DNA of 64,000 nucleotides from an uncultured Pelagibacteraceae bacterium (GCA_902579605.1 CACHHD010000001.1:124001-188000), one strand, 5' to 3'; counted from the first letter of the stretch, positions 29,320 through 39,163 are shown. Notes: generated by a model not told the origin, from the sequence alone. Made by a program: numbers and translations.

Positions 29320-30476
29320 TATTTATTTAGAAGCTTTTTATATTCATTAAATGTACTTTGACACATTTTTTCAACATCAAATTTTTTTACTACGTTTTTT
29401 CTACCTTCAACTCCCATTATATTCAATGCCAATTTATCTGTTTCCATAAAAGAATTAATATTTTTAGCTAATTCTCGAGGATCGTCAAACTTATAAAGAA
29501 TACCTGTTTTGTTATTCAGAACTGTTTCCATAGATCCTCCTAATTTAGTTGCAATTATAGGCTTTTGCATAGCTTGGGCTTCTACGGCTACTCTCCCAAA
29601 TGCTTCTGGTTCAATTGAACTTGAAATTACAATATCAGCCAGCGCATAAGCTAAGGGCATCTCTTTACAGTGCTCTGCAAATATTATTTTTCTATTGATA
29701 TTATACCTGTCTATTAAGCTTTGCAGTTTTTTTTTATATACATTTCTACCTTGATCTGATCCCAAAATTATAGCTTGAAATTTATCATTTTTATAATCTT
29801 CAATTAAGATATTTAAAGCTTCAATGAAATTAAGTTGTCCTTTCCAATTTGTTAATCTTCCGGGCAGAAGAATTTTAAATTTATCATCTTCAATTGACCA
29901 ATCTTTTTTTAGTCTTAAGAGTTTAATATCAGATATATTCTTTGGATCGTAATAATGTAAGTTTATTCCCCTAAAGATAACCAACAGTTTATTTTTTGAT
30001 TTCAAATAGTTTTTATAATTTTCGTTTATATGATTAAATATAAAATTTGATCCTGCAATCGTTAATTTTGATTTTACCATTACACTATTATAGAATTTTT
30101 TAAATTTATTTTTAAAATTATAAGTGCCGTGAAATGTCGTAACAAATTTTCTTCTAGTAAAAAATGTTGACCAATAACAAGACCATGCAGGGGCTCTGCT
30201 TCTGGCATGAACGATATCAATTCTATAAATAATCTGTAATAAAATTAAAGCCAGTGCATTAAATATTAAAGCAAATGGATTCTTAAGATGTACTGGAAGT
30301 TTAATAATTTTTACTTTTTTTCTTCTGATATATTTAATCAAAGGTCCTCCACTTGTTACAATTATTGATTTGCAATCTTTTTCAGCTAAAAAATGTGCTA
30401 AATCATAACAGCCAGTCTCAGCACCTCCGTACCCTAGTTTTGGTATTACTTGCATTACTTTAAAATTAGATGCCAT
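29319..30476 (-). CDS. Family 4 (GT-B) glycosyltransferase
   Basis: This 385-aa protein has the donor-binding opening KLGYGGAETGCYDLAHFL, the GRLTNWKGQLNFIEAL segment and the E-x7-E motif in SIEPEAFGRVAVEAQAM. These define a retaining GT4 enzyme; the sugar and acceptor are unknown. It heads the - strand translation cluster and is divergent from the alpha/beta hydrolase 38 bases away. Lipopolysaccharide or exopolysaccharide synthesis is the likely role. Confidence 0.85.
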   Translation of the reverse strand: MASNFKVMQVIPKLGYGGAETGCYDLAHFLAEKDCKSIIVTSGGPLIKYIRRKKVKIIKLPVHLKNPFALIFNALALILLQIIYRIDIVHARSRAPAWSCYWSTFFTRRKFVTTFHGTYNFKNKFKKFYNSVMVKSKLTIAGSNFIFNHINENYKNYLKSKNKLLVIFRGINLHYYDPKNISDIKLLRLKKDWSIEDDKFKILLPGRLTNWKGQLNFIEALNILIEDYKNDKFQAIILGSDQGRNVYKKKLQSLIDRYNINRKIIFAEHCKEMPLAYALADIVISSSIEPEAFGRVAVEAQAMQKPIIATKLGGSMETVLNNKTGILYKFDDPRELAKNINSFMETDKLALNIMGVEGRKNVVKKFDVEKMCQSTFNEYKKLLNK

Positions 30477-30514
30477 ATGTTAAGATAATATATTATCAAC
30501 TTTGACAACATAAT

Positions 30515-31279
30515 ATGAAAAAATTTAGATACTACAATATCTCTAGATATAGAAAGCTTAGATATTCAACCAATAATTTTGATAAAAATCCTTTCATTGT
30601 TTTTTTGCCAGGATTTATGTCTGATATTGAAGGGAAAAAACCAAATTCTTTTCGTTCATTTGCCAATAAAAACCAAATTGGTTTTTTAGCAATTGAATAT
30701 TCCGGTCATGGAAAATCCTCAGGAAAATTTATTGAAGGAAACATAAGTTTATGGACTGATGATGCTAAAAAATTAATTAAAAAAATTGTTAAAAAAAATA
30801 AATTTTTAATAATTGGTTCCAGTATGGGGGCATGGATAGCACTTAACCAATTTAAATTTTTTAAAAATCAAATTGTAGGTATGTTGGGAATTGGCTCAGC
30901 TCCAGAATTTTTAGATAGGTTGATGTGGAAGAAATTTCCAAAAAAGATAAAAAACGAAATAATTAAAAAGGGTATAACTATAATTAATCACGGGAATAAA
31001 ACAAAATATCAATATCCTATTTCGCATCAATTAATCAAAGATGGAAGAAAAAATAAAGTTTTCTCAAAAAAAATATTTAAGAAAATTCAGATCTCTATGT
31101 TTCATGGAAAAAAAGACGAAATAGTTCCAGTTTCTTTTTCAAGAAAAGTTTTATCAATTTTTAAAAAAGCAAATAAAAAATTGGTTATTGTTAAAAATGG
31201 AGATCATAGTCTCTCAGACACAAGATCTCTAAAAAAAATTAAGAATGAGTTATCGAGAATTGTTAAAAATATTTCTTAA
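30515..31279 (+). CDS. Alpha/beta hydrolase
   Basis: This 254-aa protein shows the hydrolase fold: the oxyanion-region FLPGFMSD, EYSGHGKSSG, the nucleophile elbow GSSMGAW (Ser), an Asp in HGKKDEIVP and a His in GDHSLSD. It may be a carboxylesterase, thioesterase or peptidase; sequence alone does not decide. The single-gene unit overlaps the convergent SDR gene tail-to-tail by 30 bases. Confidence 0.8.
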   Translation: MKKFRYYNISRYRKLRYSTNNFDKNPFIVFLPGFMSDIEGKKPNSFRSFANKNQIGFLAIEYSGHGKSSGKFIEGNISLWTDDAKKLIKKIVKKNKFLIIGSSMGAWIALNQFKFFKNQIVGMLGIGSAPEFLDRLMWKKFPKKIKNEIIKKGITIINHGNKTKYQYPISHQLIKDGRKNKVFSKKIFKKIQISMFHGKKDEIVPVSFSRKVLSIFKKANKKLVIVKNGDHSLSDTRSLKKIKNELSRIVKNIS

Positions 31280-32119
31280 TCCTTCTTTATAAGTAGGATA
31301 TTTCAATTTAATGAGTAATTTATTTTTCATTTTTTTATTACTCACTTTTTTCGAGTCTTTATAAAATTCTTTTATCATTTTATTTTTAAAATTAGCTATA
31401 GGCATCGGTCTTAAATCTTTAATTTTTAAAAGTTTCGCAGCAAAGTTAGCTACTTCTATATTTGTTGCTGGCTTATCATCTGAAGCATTTAGTATAAGAG
31501 AACTTTTTTGTGAATAAAACATCTTTTTAATGATTTGTGCTAAATCTTCTATTCTTATTCTTGAGAAATATTTTTTCTCTTTAACATAAATGCTCTTTTT
31601 GGAAATTTTTTTTAATACGTTACTCTCTTTTGAATAAATTCCTGAAACACGCAGAATATTTATATCAAGTTTGTATAGATTTCTAAATTTAATCCAAGAC
31701 TTTTCAACAATTTTTCTACCTAAACCAAATTTAGTATTTCCTCTCAGTTTTGAATTTTCATTAACCCATTTTCCGTTATGATTTCCATAAACACTTGTGG
31801 CAGATAGATAAATGAGTTTTTTAAATTTTGATTCTTTTAAAAATTTGCTAAAAATTTTTAAAACTAAGTCTCTTTTTTTTTGTGGAGGGATAGATATTAA
31901 AATGTAATCAGCTTCAGACAACATCTTAATTAATTTTTTATCGTAAAGCTTATCTTTGAACCTAAAGGATACAAACTTTTTTTTACCAAAAGTCTTAGAA
32001 GTTGTTTTTTTTGTATTAGTAGCACTAAAAGTGAATTTTTTTTTTGATTGCTCTAAATTCTTTATAAGATACCTAGCAGTTTGACCAAATCCAAAAAAAA
32101 AAAATCTGTCTTTATTCAT
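31250..32119 (-). CDS. NAD(P)-dependent epimerase/dehydratase-like (extended SDR) protein
   Basis: This 289-aa Rossmann protein starts with a nucleotide-binding FGFGQTARYLIKNL and has LSATSVYGNHNGKWVNE, the usual extended-SDR Ser/Tyr region, although the Tyr-x3-Lys pair is not clean. It resembles the YeeZ-like atypical SDR group, for which no firm reaction is known to me. It lies 2 bases downstream of gltB. Confidence 0.75.
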   Translation of the reverse strand: MNKDRFFFFGFGQTARYLIKNLEQSKKKFTFSATNTKKTTSKTFGKKKFVSFRFKDKLYDKKLIKMLSEADYILISIPPQKKRDLVLKIFSKFLKESKFKKLIYLSATSVYGNHNGKWVNENSKLRGNTKFGLGRKIVEKSWIKFRNLYKLDINILRVSGIYSKESNVLKKISKKSIYVKEKKYFSRIRIEDLAQIIKKMFYSQKSSLILNASDDKPATNIEVANFAAKLLKIKDLRPMPIANFKNKMIKEFYKDSKKVSNKKMKNKLLIKLKYPTYKEGLRNIFNNSR

Positions 32120-32121
32120 TA

Positions 32122-35100
32122 TCAGGCTAATTTTGACTTAAGTTCTTTTAATGAAATAGGATGATCTAATTTATCTAGCATCTCTATAGGACAAACTTGA
32201 ATGAAATTTTTTAGTTCATTTTCATAATTGTTAATGATCTTTTTTGAAATTTTTGAGTTAGTCTCTTTGCTAAATTCAAATATTAAATCTTTTAAATATT
32301 TTTTCCAATAGTCTGTTTCTATGTTCTGCCAAATAACAGATTGAGGATTTACATAGTTTTCAAACTTTTTATTAGGATCATAAATAAATGCCATGCCCCC
32401 AGTCATACCTGCAGCGAAGTTATCACCTACATCCCCAAGAATTACCACTTTGCCTCCGGTCATATATTCACATCCATTTGATCCACATCCCTCTACTACT
32501 GAGATCCCTCCAGAATTTCTAACGGCAAATCTTTCGCCAGCTTTACCTGATGCATAAAGTTTGCCATTTGTAGCTCCGTATAAAACTGTGTTTCCTATAA
32601 TCGCGTTTTGATTTGAAATTAAATTACTATTATTGACTGGCTTAACTATTATTGTTCCCCCTGACAATCCTTTTCCAACGTAATCGTTAGAATCGCCATC
32701 AACAATTATTTTAATTCCTTTAGCTAAAAAAGCTCCAAGTGATTGTCCAGCAGAACCATTTAATTTAACGATAATAGTGTTCTCTGCTAAGGCGTTATTG
32801 CCAAATTTCTTATAAACATAATGAGATAATCTTGTTCCTACCGCTCTGTGAGTATTTTCAACATTAAACTCACACTCGGTAATATTATCTTTATTAATTT
32901 TATCTTTAATCTCTTTCCAGATTTTTTCATCTAAAGTATCTGGAACAGCATTAATATCTTTTTTTTCGCAATACCTAGTGTTTTCACCTGGGTCAGTTTT
33001 TACTAATAACGGATTTAAATCTAAATCATCCAAATTTGATGAGCCTCTACTAACTTGTTTTAAAAGATCTGTTCTACCAATTATTTCGTTTAAATTTTTA
33101 AATCCTAGTGAAGCTAAAATTTCTCTAACTTCTTGTGCAATAAATCTAAAAAAATGGACAACCTTTTCAGGTGTTCCAGAAAATTTTTTTCTTAATTCTT
33201 CGTCCTGAGAACACACTCCGACCGGACAAGTATTAGAATGACACTGCCTTACCATTATACAACCCATCGCAATTAAAGATGAGGTTCCCATACCAAATTC
33301 TTCTGCCCCCATCATGGCAGCAATAACTACATCTCTGCCGGTTTTAATTCCACCATCTGTCCTTAAAGTTACTTTGTGTCTAAGATTGTTTAGAGTTAAA
33401 ATTTGATTTGCTTCTGTTAGTCCCATCTCCCAGGGAATTCCTGCATATTTGACACTTGTTTGTGGGCTCGCACCAGTGCCCCCAGAGTGACCAGAAATAA
33501 GGATAACATCAGCTTTTGCTTTCGCTACTCCTGCCGCAATTGTTCCAATACCTGTTGCTGCTACTAGCTTTACTCCAATTCGAGCTTTAGGATTTATTTG
33601 TTTTAAATCATAAATTAGCTGGGCTAAATCCTCTATCGAATAAATATCGTGATGTGGAGGAGGCGAAATTAAAGTTACTCCTGGTGTAGAATGTCTTAAT
33701 CTGGCTATTTCTTTTGTTACCTTGAAACCTGGTAGTTGTCCTCCTTCTCCGGGTTTAGCGCCTTGAGCAATCTTAATTTCAATTTCATTACAATTGTTAA
33801 GATAATCAATAGTGACTCCAAATCTAGCTGATGCAACTTGTTTAACTCTAGAATTAGCGCTATCTCCATTATTTTGAATTTTGAATCTGGCTTCATCTTC
33901 GCCACCCTCTCCACTGCAAGAGGCACCCTTAACTCTGTTCATTCCAATAGCAAGTGTTTCATGAGCTTCAGCAGATAAAGCTCCGTGAGACATGCTTCCG
34001 CTGCCAAAACGCTTTGTTAAATTTTCCACAGGCTCAACATCTTTTATATCAATAGGACTATTTGTTTTTTTAAAATCTAGAAGATCCCTCAAGTTTATTG
34101 GAGACATATTGTTTATACCGTCTGTATATTTCTTAAAAGTTTCATAAGAGCCAACAGTTACAGCATGCTGTAAAGTATGAATTAATTTTCCTTGGAACTG
34201 ATGGCTTTCACCAGTTTTTCTATATTTATAGATACCTCCAATTGGTAATATTAGAACATCCTTTTTATAAGCTTTTTCATGAATCTCCTTAATTTTTTTC
34301 TCTATACCAATTAATCCAATACCCGATATTCTTGATATCATTCCAGGAAAATAATCTGATACTAAGGCTCTACTTAATCCAACTGTTTCAAAGTTGCACC
34401 CTCCTCTATAAGAACTAATAACTGAAATTCCCATCTTGGACATTATCTTTAATAAACCGTTTTCGATTGAACTTTTAAATCTATCTACACATTCATTAAA
34501 TTTAAATTTACCAAATAAGTTTTTTTCAAATCTTTGATGTATGCTATCTATAGTTAAGTATGGATTTACGGTCGTAGCTCCAACTCCTATTAAAACTGCG
34601 AAAGAATGTGTATCTAGAGTCTCTGATGTTTCAATATTCAACGAACAATATCCTCTTAACCCAAGGTTTACTAGATTAGAGTTAATTGCTCCCACAGCTA
34701 AAGCCATTGGAATATTTGCTCTTTTTTCAGAAATATTTTTATCACTTAAAATTAAAGTAGTGCTACCTTCTCTAACTGCTATTTCTGTCTCATCTTGAAC
34801 TCTTTTTAGATTATCTTTTAAAGACTCTTTAATATTAAATGTGCAATCTATAATTTTGATTTTTTTGGAAAAAAGTTTTTTGAATTTTTTTAATTGAGAA
34901 TTTGTAAGTATTGGGCTATCTAGTACGAAAATATCTTCCTGGGTAAGATTGTTAAAATCTAAAATGTTACCTAAATTTCCAAATCGAGTTTTAAGACTCA
35001 TAACTTTATTCTCTCGAAGAGAATCTATTGGTGGATTAGTAACTTGACTGAAATTTTGTCTGAAGTAGTGTGATATGGGTCTAAAATGACTTGATAAAAC

Positions 35101-36624
35101 AGCAACAGGTGTATCGTCTCCCATAGATCCTGTCGCCTCTTTTCCTTCCTCAACCATCGGATGAAGAATTAATTCTAAATCTTCTACACTATAACCAGAT
35201 AAGTACTGTCTCCTCCTAAGATCATTACCTGAAAAATTAATTTCTTCATTGCTAACTTTTAATTTTTTATCAAGATCAACTATTTGACTATTAAATTGTT
35301 TGTATTCTTTTGAAATATAATCTTTTATTTCTTTGTCTTGATATAATTTACCCTCTTTAAGATCAACAGCAATTAATTCTCCTGGACCTAACCTACCTTT
35401 CTTAACTATATTTTCCTCAGGGATTTTAATCATTCCAGTTTCTGAACCTGCAAATATTAACCCATCAGAGGTAATTGAATATCTAAGTGGTCTCAATCCG
35501 TTTCTATCAACTGCCGCTAAAATCCATTTAGCGTCTGTTGCACAAATCGCAGCTGGCCCATCCCAAGGTTCAATTGTGCTATTTAAAAAATTGAATAATT
35601 GTTGATGACTTTTAGGAACTGTTTTGCTTCTTTTAGACCAAGCATCAGGTATCATCATTAGTTTAATTAATGGCGCGAGTTTTCCGGAATGAGTTAACAA
35701 CTCAAATACATTATCTAATGAGGCAGAGTCTGAATTACCGGGAATTATTACTGGTTTCAACTCATCAATATTTTTAAATAGTTTGCTAGTCATATCTTGC
35801 TCATGAATTCGCATCCAATTCACATTGCCTTTAAGTGTGTTAATTTCTCCGTTATGAGCTAACGTTCTGAACGGTTGAGCTAAATCCCAGCTAGGAAAAG
35901 TGTTTGTTGAATATCTTTGATGAAATATAGCAAATCTTGATTTGAAACTTTTATCATTTAAATCTAGATAAAAGTCAGCAAGAGACTCTGCTAAAAACAT
36001 ACCCTTATAAACAATTGATCTAGAGCTTAATGAACAAATATAAAAGTTATTTAGCTGATTTTCTCGAGCAAGTTTTTCAATTTTTTTTCTTGCTTCATAT
36101 AAATCACGCTCCAAATCATTTGTTTTAATAACCTCGTTCTTTCTGAATAAAACTTGAGCAATTTCTGGCCGATTTGACTCTGCAGTTTGGCCAAGAACTT
36201 TAGAATTTACGGGAACTTGTCTCCAACCATATATATAGTAATTTTTATTAAGTAATACTTTTTCGATTATTGACCTGCATTTTTCTTGATCTGTATAATC
36301 GTTACGAGGCATAAAAACCATTCCAACACAAATTCTTTTATCTTGTTCATGATTGTGCCCTGTCTCTAAAATTTTTTGAATAAAAAATTCTGGGGATATT
36401 TCGAGTTTGATCCCTGCTCCGTCTCCAGATTTTCCATCAGCATCAACAGCACCTCGATGCCAGACAGCTTTTAATGCTTCAATGCCATTCTCAACAACTT
36501 TACGACTTTTTTTTCCATCTGTCGTAGCTACTAATCCTACACCACAAGCTTCATGTTCTAGAGAAGGATCATAAGCATTATTATTTGAGAGTAATTTTTT
36601 ATTTTTTAAATATCTACTCTTCAT
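32122..36624 (-). CDS. gltB: Glutamate synthase (NADPH) large subunit
   Basis: This 1500-aa enzyme has the full GltB layout. A class II amidotransferase domain begins at C27 in EHEACGVG, exposed after propeptide removal, with RYSTNTFPSW downstream. Next come the central domain, the FMN-binding synthase domain with GEGGQLPGFKV and the 3Fe-4S motif CIMVRQCHSNTCPVGVC, and a C-terminal GXGXG beta-helix. It makes two glutamates from glutamine and 2-oxoglutarate with electrons from GltD. Its ATG overlaps the gltD stop by 4 bases (ATGA). Confidence 0.96.
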   Translation of the reverse strand: MKSRYLKNKKLLSNNNAYDPSLEHEACGVGLVATTDGKKSRKVVENGIEALKAVWHRGAVDADGKSGDGAGIKLEISPEFFIQKILETGHNHEQDKRICVGMVFMPRNDYTDQEKCRSIIEKVLLNKNYYIYGWRQVPVNSKVLGQTAESNRPEIAQVLFRKNEVIKTNDLERDLYEARKKIEKLARENQLNNFYICSLSSRSIVYKGMFLAESLADFYLDLNDKSFKSRFAIFHQRYSTNTFPSWDLAQPFRTLAHNGEINTLKGNVNWMRIHEQDMTSKLFKNIDELKPVIIPGNSDSASLDNVFELLTHSGKLAPLIKLMMIPDAWSKRSKTVPKSHQQLFNFLNSTIEPWDGPAAICATDAKWILAAVDRNGLRPLRYSITSDGLIFAGSETGMIKIPEENIVKKGRLGPGELIAVDLKEGKLYQDKEIKDYISKEYKQFNSQIVDLDKKLKVSNEEINFSGNDLRRRQYLSGYSVEDLELILHPMVEEGKEATGSMGDDTPVAVLSSHFRPISHYFRQNFSQVTNPPIDSLRENKVMSLKTRFGNLGNILDFNNLTQEDIFVLDSPILTNSQLKKFKKLFSKKIKIIDCTFNIKESLKDNLKRVQDETEIAVREGSTTLILSDKNISEKRANIPMALAVGAINSNLVNLGLRGYCSLNIETSETLDTHSFAVLIGVGATTVNPYLTIDSIHQRFEKNLFGKFKFNECVDRFKSSIENGLLKIMSKMGISVISSYRGGCNFETVGLSRALVSDYFPGMISRISGIGLIGIEKKIKEIHEKAYKKDVLILPIGGIYKYRKTGESHQFQGKLIHTLQHAVTVGSYETFKKYTDGINNMSPINLRDLLDFKKTNSPIDIKDVEPVENLTKRFGSGSMSHGALSAEAHETLAIGMNRVKGASCSGEGGEDEARFKIQNNGDSANSRVKQVASARFGVTIDYLNNCNEIEIKIAQGAKPGEGGQLPGFKVTKEIARLRHSTPGVTLISPPPHHDIYSIEDLAQLIYDLKQINPKARIGVKLVAATGIGTIAAGVAKAKADVILISGHSGGTGASPQTSVKYAGIPWEMGLTEANQILTLNNLRHKVTLRTDGGIKTGRDVVIAAMMGAEEFGMGTSSLIAMGCIMVRQCHSNTCPVGVCSQDEELRKKFSGTPEKVVHFFRFIAQEVREILASLGFKNLNEIIGRTDLLKQVSRGSSNLDDLDLNPLLVKTDPGENTRYCEKKDINAVPDTLDEKIWKEIKDKINKDNITECEFNVENTHRAVGTRLSHYVYKKFGNNALAENTIIVKLNGSAGQSLGAFLAKGIKIIVDGDSNDYVGKGLSGGTIIVKPVNNSNLISNQNAIIGNTVLYGATNGKLYASGKAGERFAVRNSGGISVVEGCGSNGCEYMTGGKVVILGDVGDNFAAGMTGGMAFIYDPNKKFENYVNPQSVIWQNIETDYWKKYLKDLIFEFSKETNSKISKKIINNYENELKNFIQVCPIEMLDKLDHPISLKELKSKLA

Positions 36625-38067
36625 GCAGCAAATTCCTTTTTATCTTTCTCTCTTTTTGCGGAAATGTATTTATCCATTTGCTCTGCCGCATCTCTTCCAT
36701 CTCTGATTGCCCATACTACTAACGATGCTCCTCTGACAATATCACCGGCTGCAAATACACCGTCGATGTTAGTTTGCATGGTTTTCAGGTCAATTTTGAT
36801 TGTACCCCATTTTGAAATTGCAAGATCTTTACTGTTAAATAGTTTTGGAATATCCTCAGGATCAAAACCAAGAGACTTAATAACTAAGTCAGCTTTTATT
36901 TTAAACTCTCCATCTGTAACGGGCACAGGTCTTCTTCGTCCAGAGGCATCTGGTTCTCCTAGCCTCATTTTACTTACTTCAACTTCTTTGACTTCCTTTT
37001 CCCCTATAAATGATTTAGGGCTAGTTAACCAAACAAAATCGACACCTTCCTCCTCGGCATTTCCAACCTCTCTAGCTGATCCAGGCATATTGGCTTTATC
37101 TCTTCGATATAAACATTTAACAGATTTTGCTTTTTGTCTGACAGCGGTTCTAACGCAATCCATAGCAGTATCTCCACCACCAATTACTACAACATCTTTT
37201 CCTTTCGCGTTTAAAGTGCCATTATCGAATAGCTCTACCTTATCTCCTAGTCCCTTTTTATTTGAAGCAGTTAAAAAATCCATAGCAGGAAAAATATTTT
37301 CCAATTTTGATCCTGGTATATCAATTTCTCTAGCTTTGTATACGCCAGTTGCAATTAGAATTGCATTGTGTTCTGATTTAAGCTCTTCCAGAGTCTTGTC
37401 TTTACCGACTTCAAAATTTTGAACAAACTTAATACCGCTCGCTTTTAAAAGCTCAGTTCTTCTTTCAACAACAAATTTCTCTAATTTAAAATTAGGAATT
37501 CCATAAATTAATAATCCACCGGGTCTATCATAACGATCATAGATTGTTACTTTATATCCAAATTTTCTCATCTCCTCAGCACATGCAAGGCCTGCTGGTC
37601 CTGCCCCTATAATGCCAATACTTTCATTTAATTCTTTTGAAATCTTCAGTGGTTTTACCCAACCCTTTTTCCCATGCGGTATCAGTTATATATTTTTCGA
37701 CAGAGCCTATCGTGACGGTACCATGGCCTGATTGTTCGATAACACAGTTTCCCTCACATAATCTATCTTGCGGACAAATTCTTCCACAAACTTCAGGCAT
37801 ATTATTTGTGCTCTGAGATATTTCATACGCTTCTTTTAATCTGCCCTCAGCAGTGAGTTTAAGCCAATCTGGAATATTATTTTGCAATGGACAGTGAATT
37901 TGACAAAAAGGAACGCCACACTGAGAACATCTACTCGATTGCTCTTTAGCCTTGTCAGTTATGTACTGATCATAAATTTCATTGAAATCTCTCTTTCTAC
38001 TGTCGGTTTGTCTTTTGACAGGAGTTTCCTGATGCACATCAACAAATTTTAACATTTTTTTACTCAT
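36621..38067 (-). pseudogene. gltD: Glutamate synthase small subunit, interrupted by a one-base frameshift
   Basis: Two adjacent frames together make a complete GltD. The N-terminal 147 residues (38067 down to the TGA at 37624-37626) carry the 4Fe-4S cysteine blocks CSQCGVPFCQIHCP and CGRICPQDRLCEGNC. The remainder continues in the +1 frame with FAD motif GAGPAGLACAEEM, an NADPH-binding GGGDTAMDC and the C-terminal AAGDIVRGASLVVWAI. The family sequence EKGWVKPLKISKEL is restored if one T is removed from the TT at 37661-37662 (- strand GGGTTGGG). The total span of 1447 bases is 482 codons plus one base, the usual GltD length. GltD passes NADPH electrons to GltB. The lesion may be a real mutation or a sequencing/assembly error. 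Confidence 0.88.
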
Positions 38068-38069
38068 AG

Positions 38070-38089
38070 TTTAGCTGTTCTAGGCTAAA
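38070..38089 (-). promoter_or_regulatory. Hairpin abutting the gltD start codon
   Basis: TTTAGC (38070-38075) and GCTAAA (38084-38089) form a 6-bp stem with an 8-base loop. In the mRNA the hairpin ends 2 bases before the ATG, in the place of a Shine-Dalgarno sequence, and could limit ribosome access. No U-run follows. Its role is inferred from position only. Confidence 0.3.
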
Positions 38090-38173
38090 ACAGAGAAAAA
38101 TGGAATACTATTTAAGTCAGTAATACTTACTTAAATTTGTTGAAAAATAGGTTTTATAAGGCTTTTTTTATGC

Positions 38174-38189
38174 ATAGCAGGTATGCTAT
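38174..38189. promoter_or_regulatory. Inverted repeat in the gltD-uppP divergent spacer
   Basis: ATAGCA (38174-38179) and TGCTAT (38184-38189) with a 4-base centre form a near-perfect 16-base palindrome inside the 168-bp spacer between divergent gltD and uppP. The placement suits an operator for either gene. I see no other strong signal in this spacer and no ORF. Confidence 0.3.
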
Positions 38190-38235
38190 TTAATTATATC
38201 TTTGGAATTCAATCTAAAGTTTATTAAACATAGTA

Positions 38236-38997
38236 ATGTTAGAGATTCTTATTCTTTCGCTAGTTCAAGGTATAACTGAATTTCTGCCAATAAGTTCGTC
38301 TTCTCATATAATTCTATTTTCTAAATTTATGAATTTTATAAGTGAGGACTTAATTCTTAATGTAAGTTTGCACATAGGTTCTTTTTTAGCAGTTATTGTA
38401 TTCTTTAAAAAAGAAATTTTTAGTTTCTTAATTTATAGAAAAATTTTCATGTTAATAATAATTGCTTCATTACCTATTGTCCTAAGTGGTTACTTGATAG
38501 CTGAGTCCGGAATTATTAATGATTTAAGATCACTAAAACTAATCGGATGGACGACGGTATTGTTTGGAATATTACTGTATTTCTCAGATAAAATGGAGAA
38601 CGAGAAAAGTCTTGAGATTAATCTAGACCTAAAATCAGCTTTGATCATAGGTTTTTTACATATTTTTTCTTTAATTCCTGGAGTAAGTAGATCTGGCATT
38701 GCAATTACTGCAGCAAGATTCCTTAAATTTGATAGAGTAAATGCTGCTAGAATTTCATTCTTATTATCCATACCAACTTTGTTAGCTGTATCAGTTTTTG
38801 GGGCATACAAATTATACTTAACGGAAAGTTTCGATTTGATAAAATTGAATTTCTCTAGTGTTATTTTATCTTTTATCTTTTCGTACATAACTATGGTTGC
38901 TTTTTTGGGATATATCAAAAAAGCAAGCTTAGATGTTTTTGTTTTATACCGAATAGTACTGGGTGTAATTATTCTTATATTTGCGTACCAAGGTTAA
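38236..38997 (+). CDS. uppP: Undecaprenyl-diphosphate phosphatase UppP/BacA
   Basis: This 253-aa integral membrane enzyme has the two catalytic repeats EFLPISSSSHIILFS near the N-terminus and SLIPGVSRSGIAITAAR in the second half, with about eight membrane helices. It dephosphorylates undecaprenyl pyrophosphate to recycle the lipid carrier of peptidoglycan and O-antigen synthesis. The ATG is at 38236. Convergent with the tRNA-Arg/small-ORF unit: their stops are adjacent with no spacer. Confidence 0.93.
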   Translation: MLEILILSLVQGITEFLPISSSSHIILFSKFMNFISEDLILNVSLHIGSFLAVIVFFKKEIFSFLIYRKIFMLIIIASLPIVLSGYLIAESGIINDLRSLKLIGWTTVLFGILLYFSDKMENEKSLEINLDLKSALIIGFLHIFSLIPGVSRSGIAITAARFLKFDRVNAARISFLLSIPTLLAVSVFGAYKLYLTESFDLIKLNFSSVILSFIFSYITMVAFLGYIKKASLDVFVLYRIVLGVIILIFAYQG

Positions 38998-39075
38998 TTA
39001 AAGAATAAATGTAAGTGAAAGTATCACAAAAAAAACTATTATAAAAAAAACTATAACTGCTTTGTTTAAACTCAT
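38998..39075 (-). CDS. 25-aa single-pass membrane mini-protein downstream of tRNA-Arg
   Basis: A perfect AGGAGG (39080-39085) lies 4 bases before ATG (39073-39075), one of the strongest ribosome binding sites in the window. The product opens MSLNKAV and is then almost wholly hydrophobic (IVFFIIVFFVILSLTFIL), one transmembrane helix with a short N-terminal cytoplasmic end. It begins 11 bases after the CCA end of tRNA-Arg and must share its transcript. Stop TAA is at 38998-39000, directly after the convergent uppP stop. Function unknown; it resembles membrane mini-proteins that regulate larger complexes (inference). Confidence 0.6.
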   Translation of the reverse strand: MSLNKAVIVFFIIVFFVILSLTFIL

Positions 39076-39086
39076 AAAACCTCCTG

Positions 39087-39163
39087 TGGTGCGCCTGCTA
39101 GGATTTGAACCCAGAACCTCCTGGTCCGTAGCCAAGCGCTCTATCCAGTTGAGCTACAGGCGC
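39087..39163 (-). tRNA. tRNA-Arg (ACG)
   Basis: A 77-base tRNA folds on the - strand: acceptor GCGCCTG / CAGGCGC, discriminator A and encoded CCA, D-arm with GTAGCTCAACTGGATAGAGC, anticodon stem CTTGG/CCAGG around loop CTACGGA (anticodon ACG, expected to become ICG by TadA), and T-arm CTGGGTTCAAATCCTAG. It reads CGU/CGC/CGA. A small membrane ORF follows at once on the same transcript. Confidence 0.95.

Noticed and set aside
36664-37422. 252-codon open frame on the + strand
   Set aside because: It runs antisense through the C-terminal half of gltD, whose FAD and NADPH motifs are clear. The antisense product is Ser/Pro-rich without recognisable domains.
37624-37668. Programmed ribosomal frameshift in gltD
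   Set aside because: No canonical slippery heptamer with pseudoknot or rare-codon +1 site is evident, and GltD is not known to use recoding. A one-base insertion or sequencing error is simpler.
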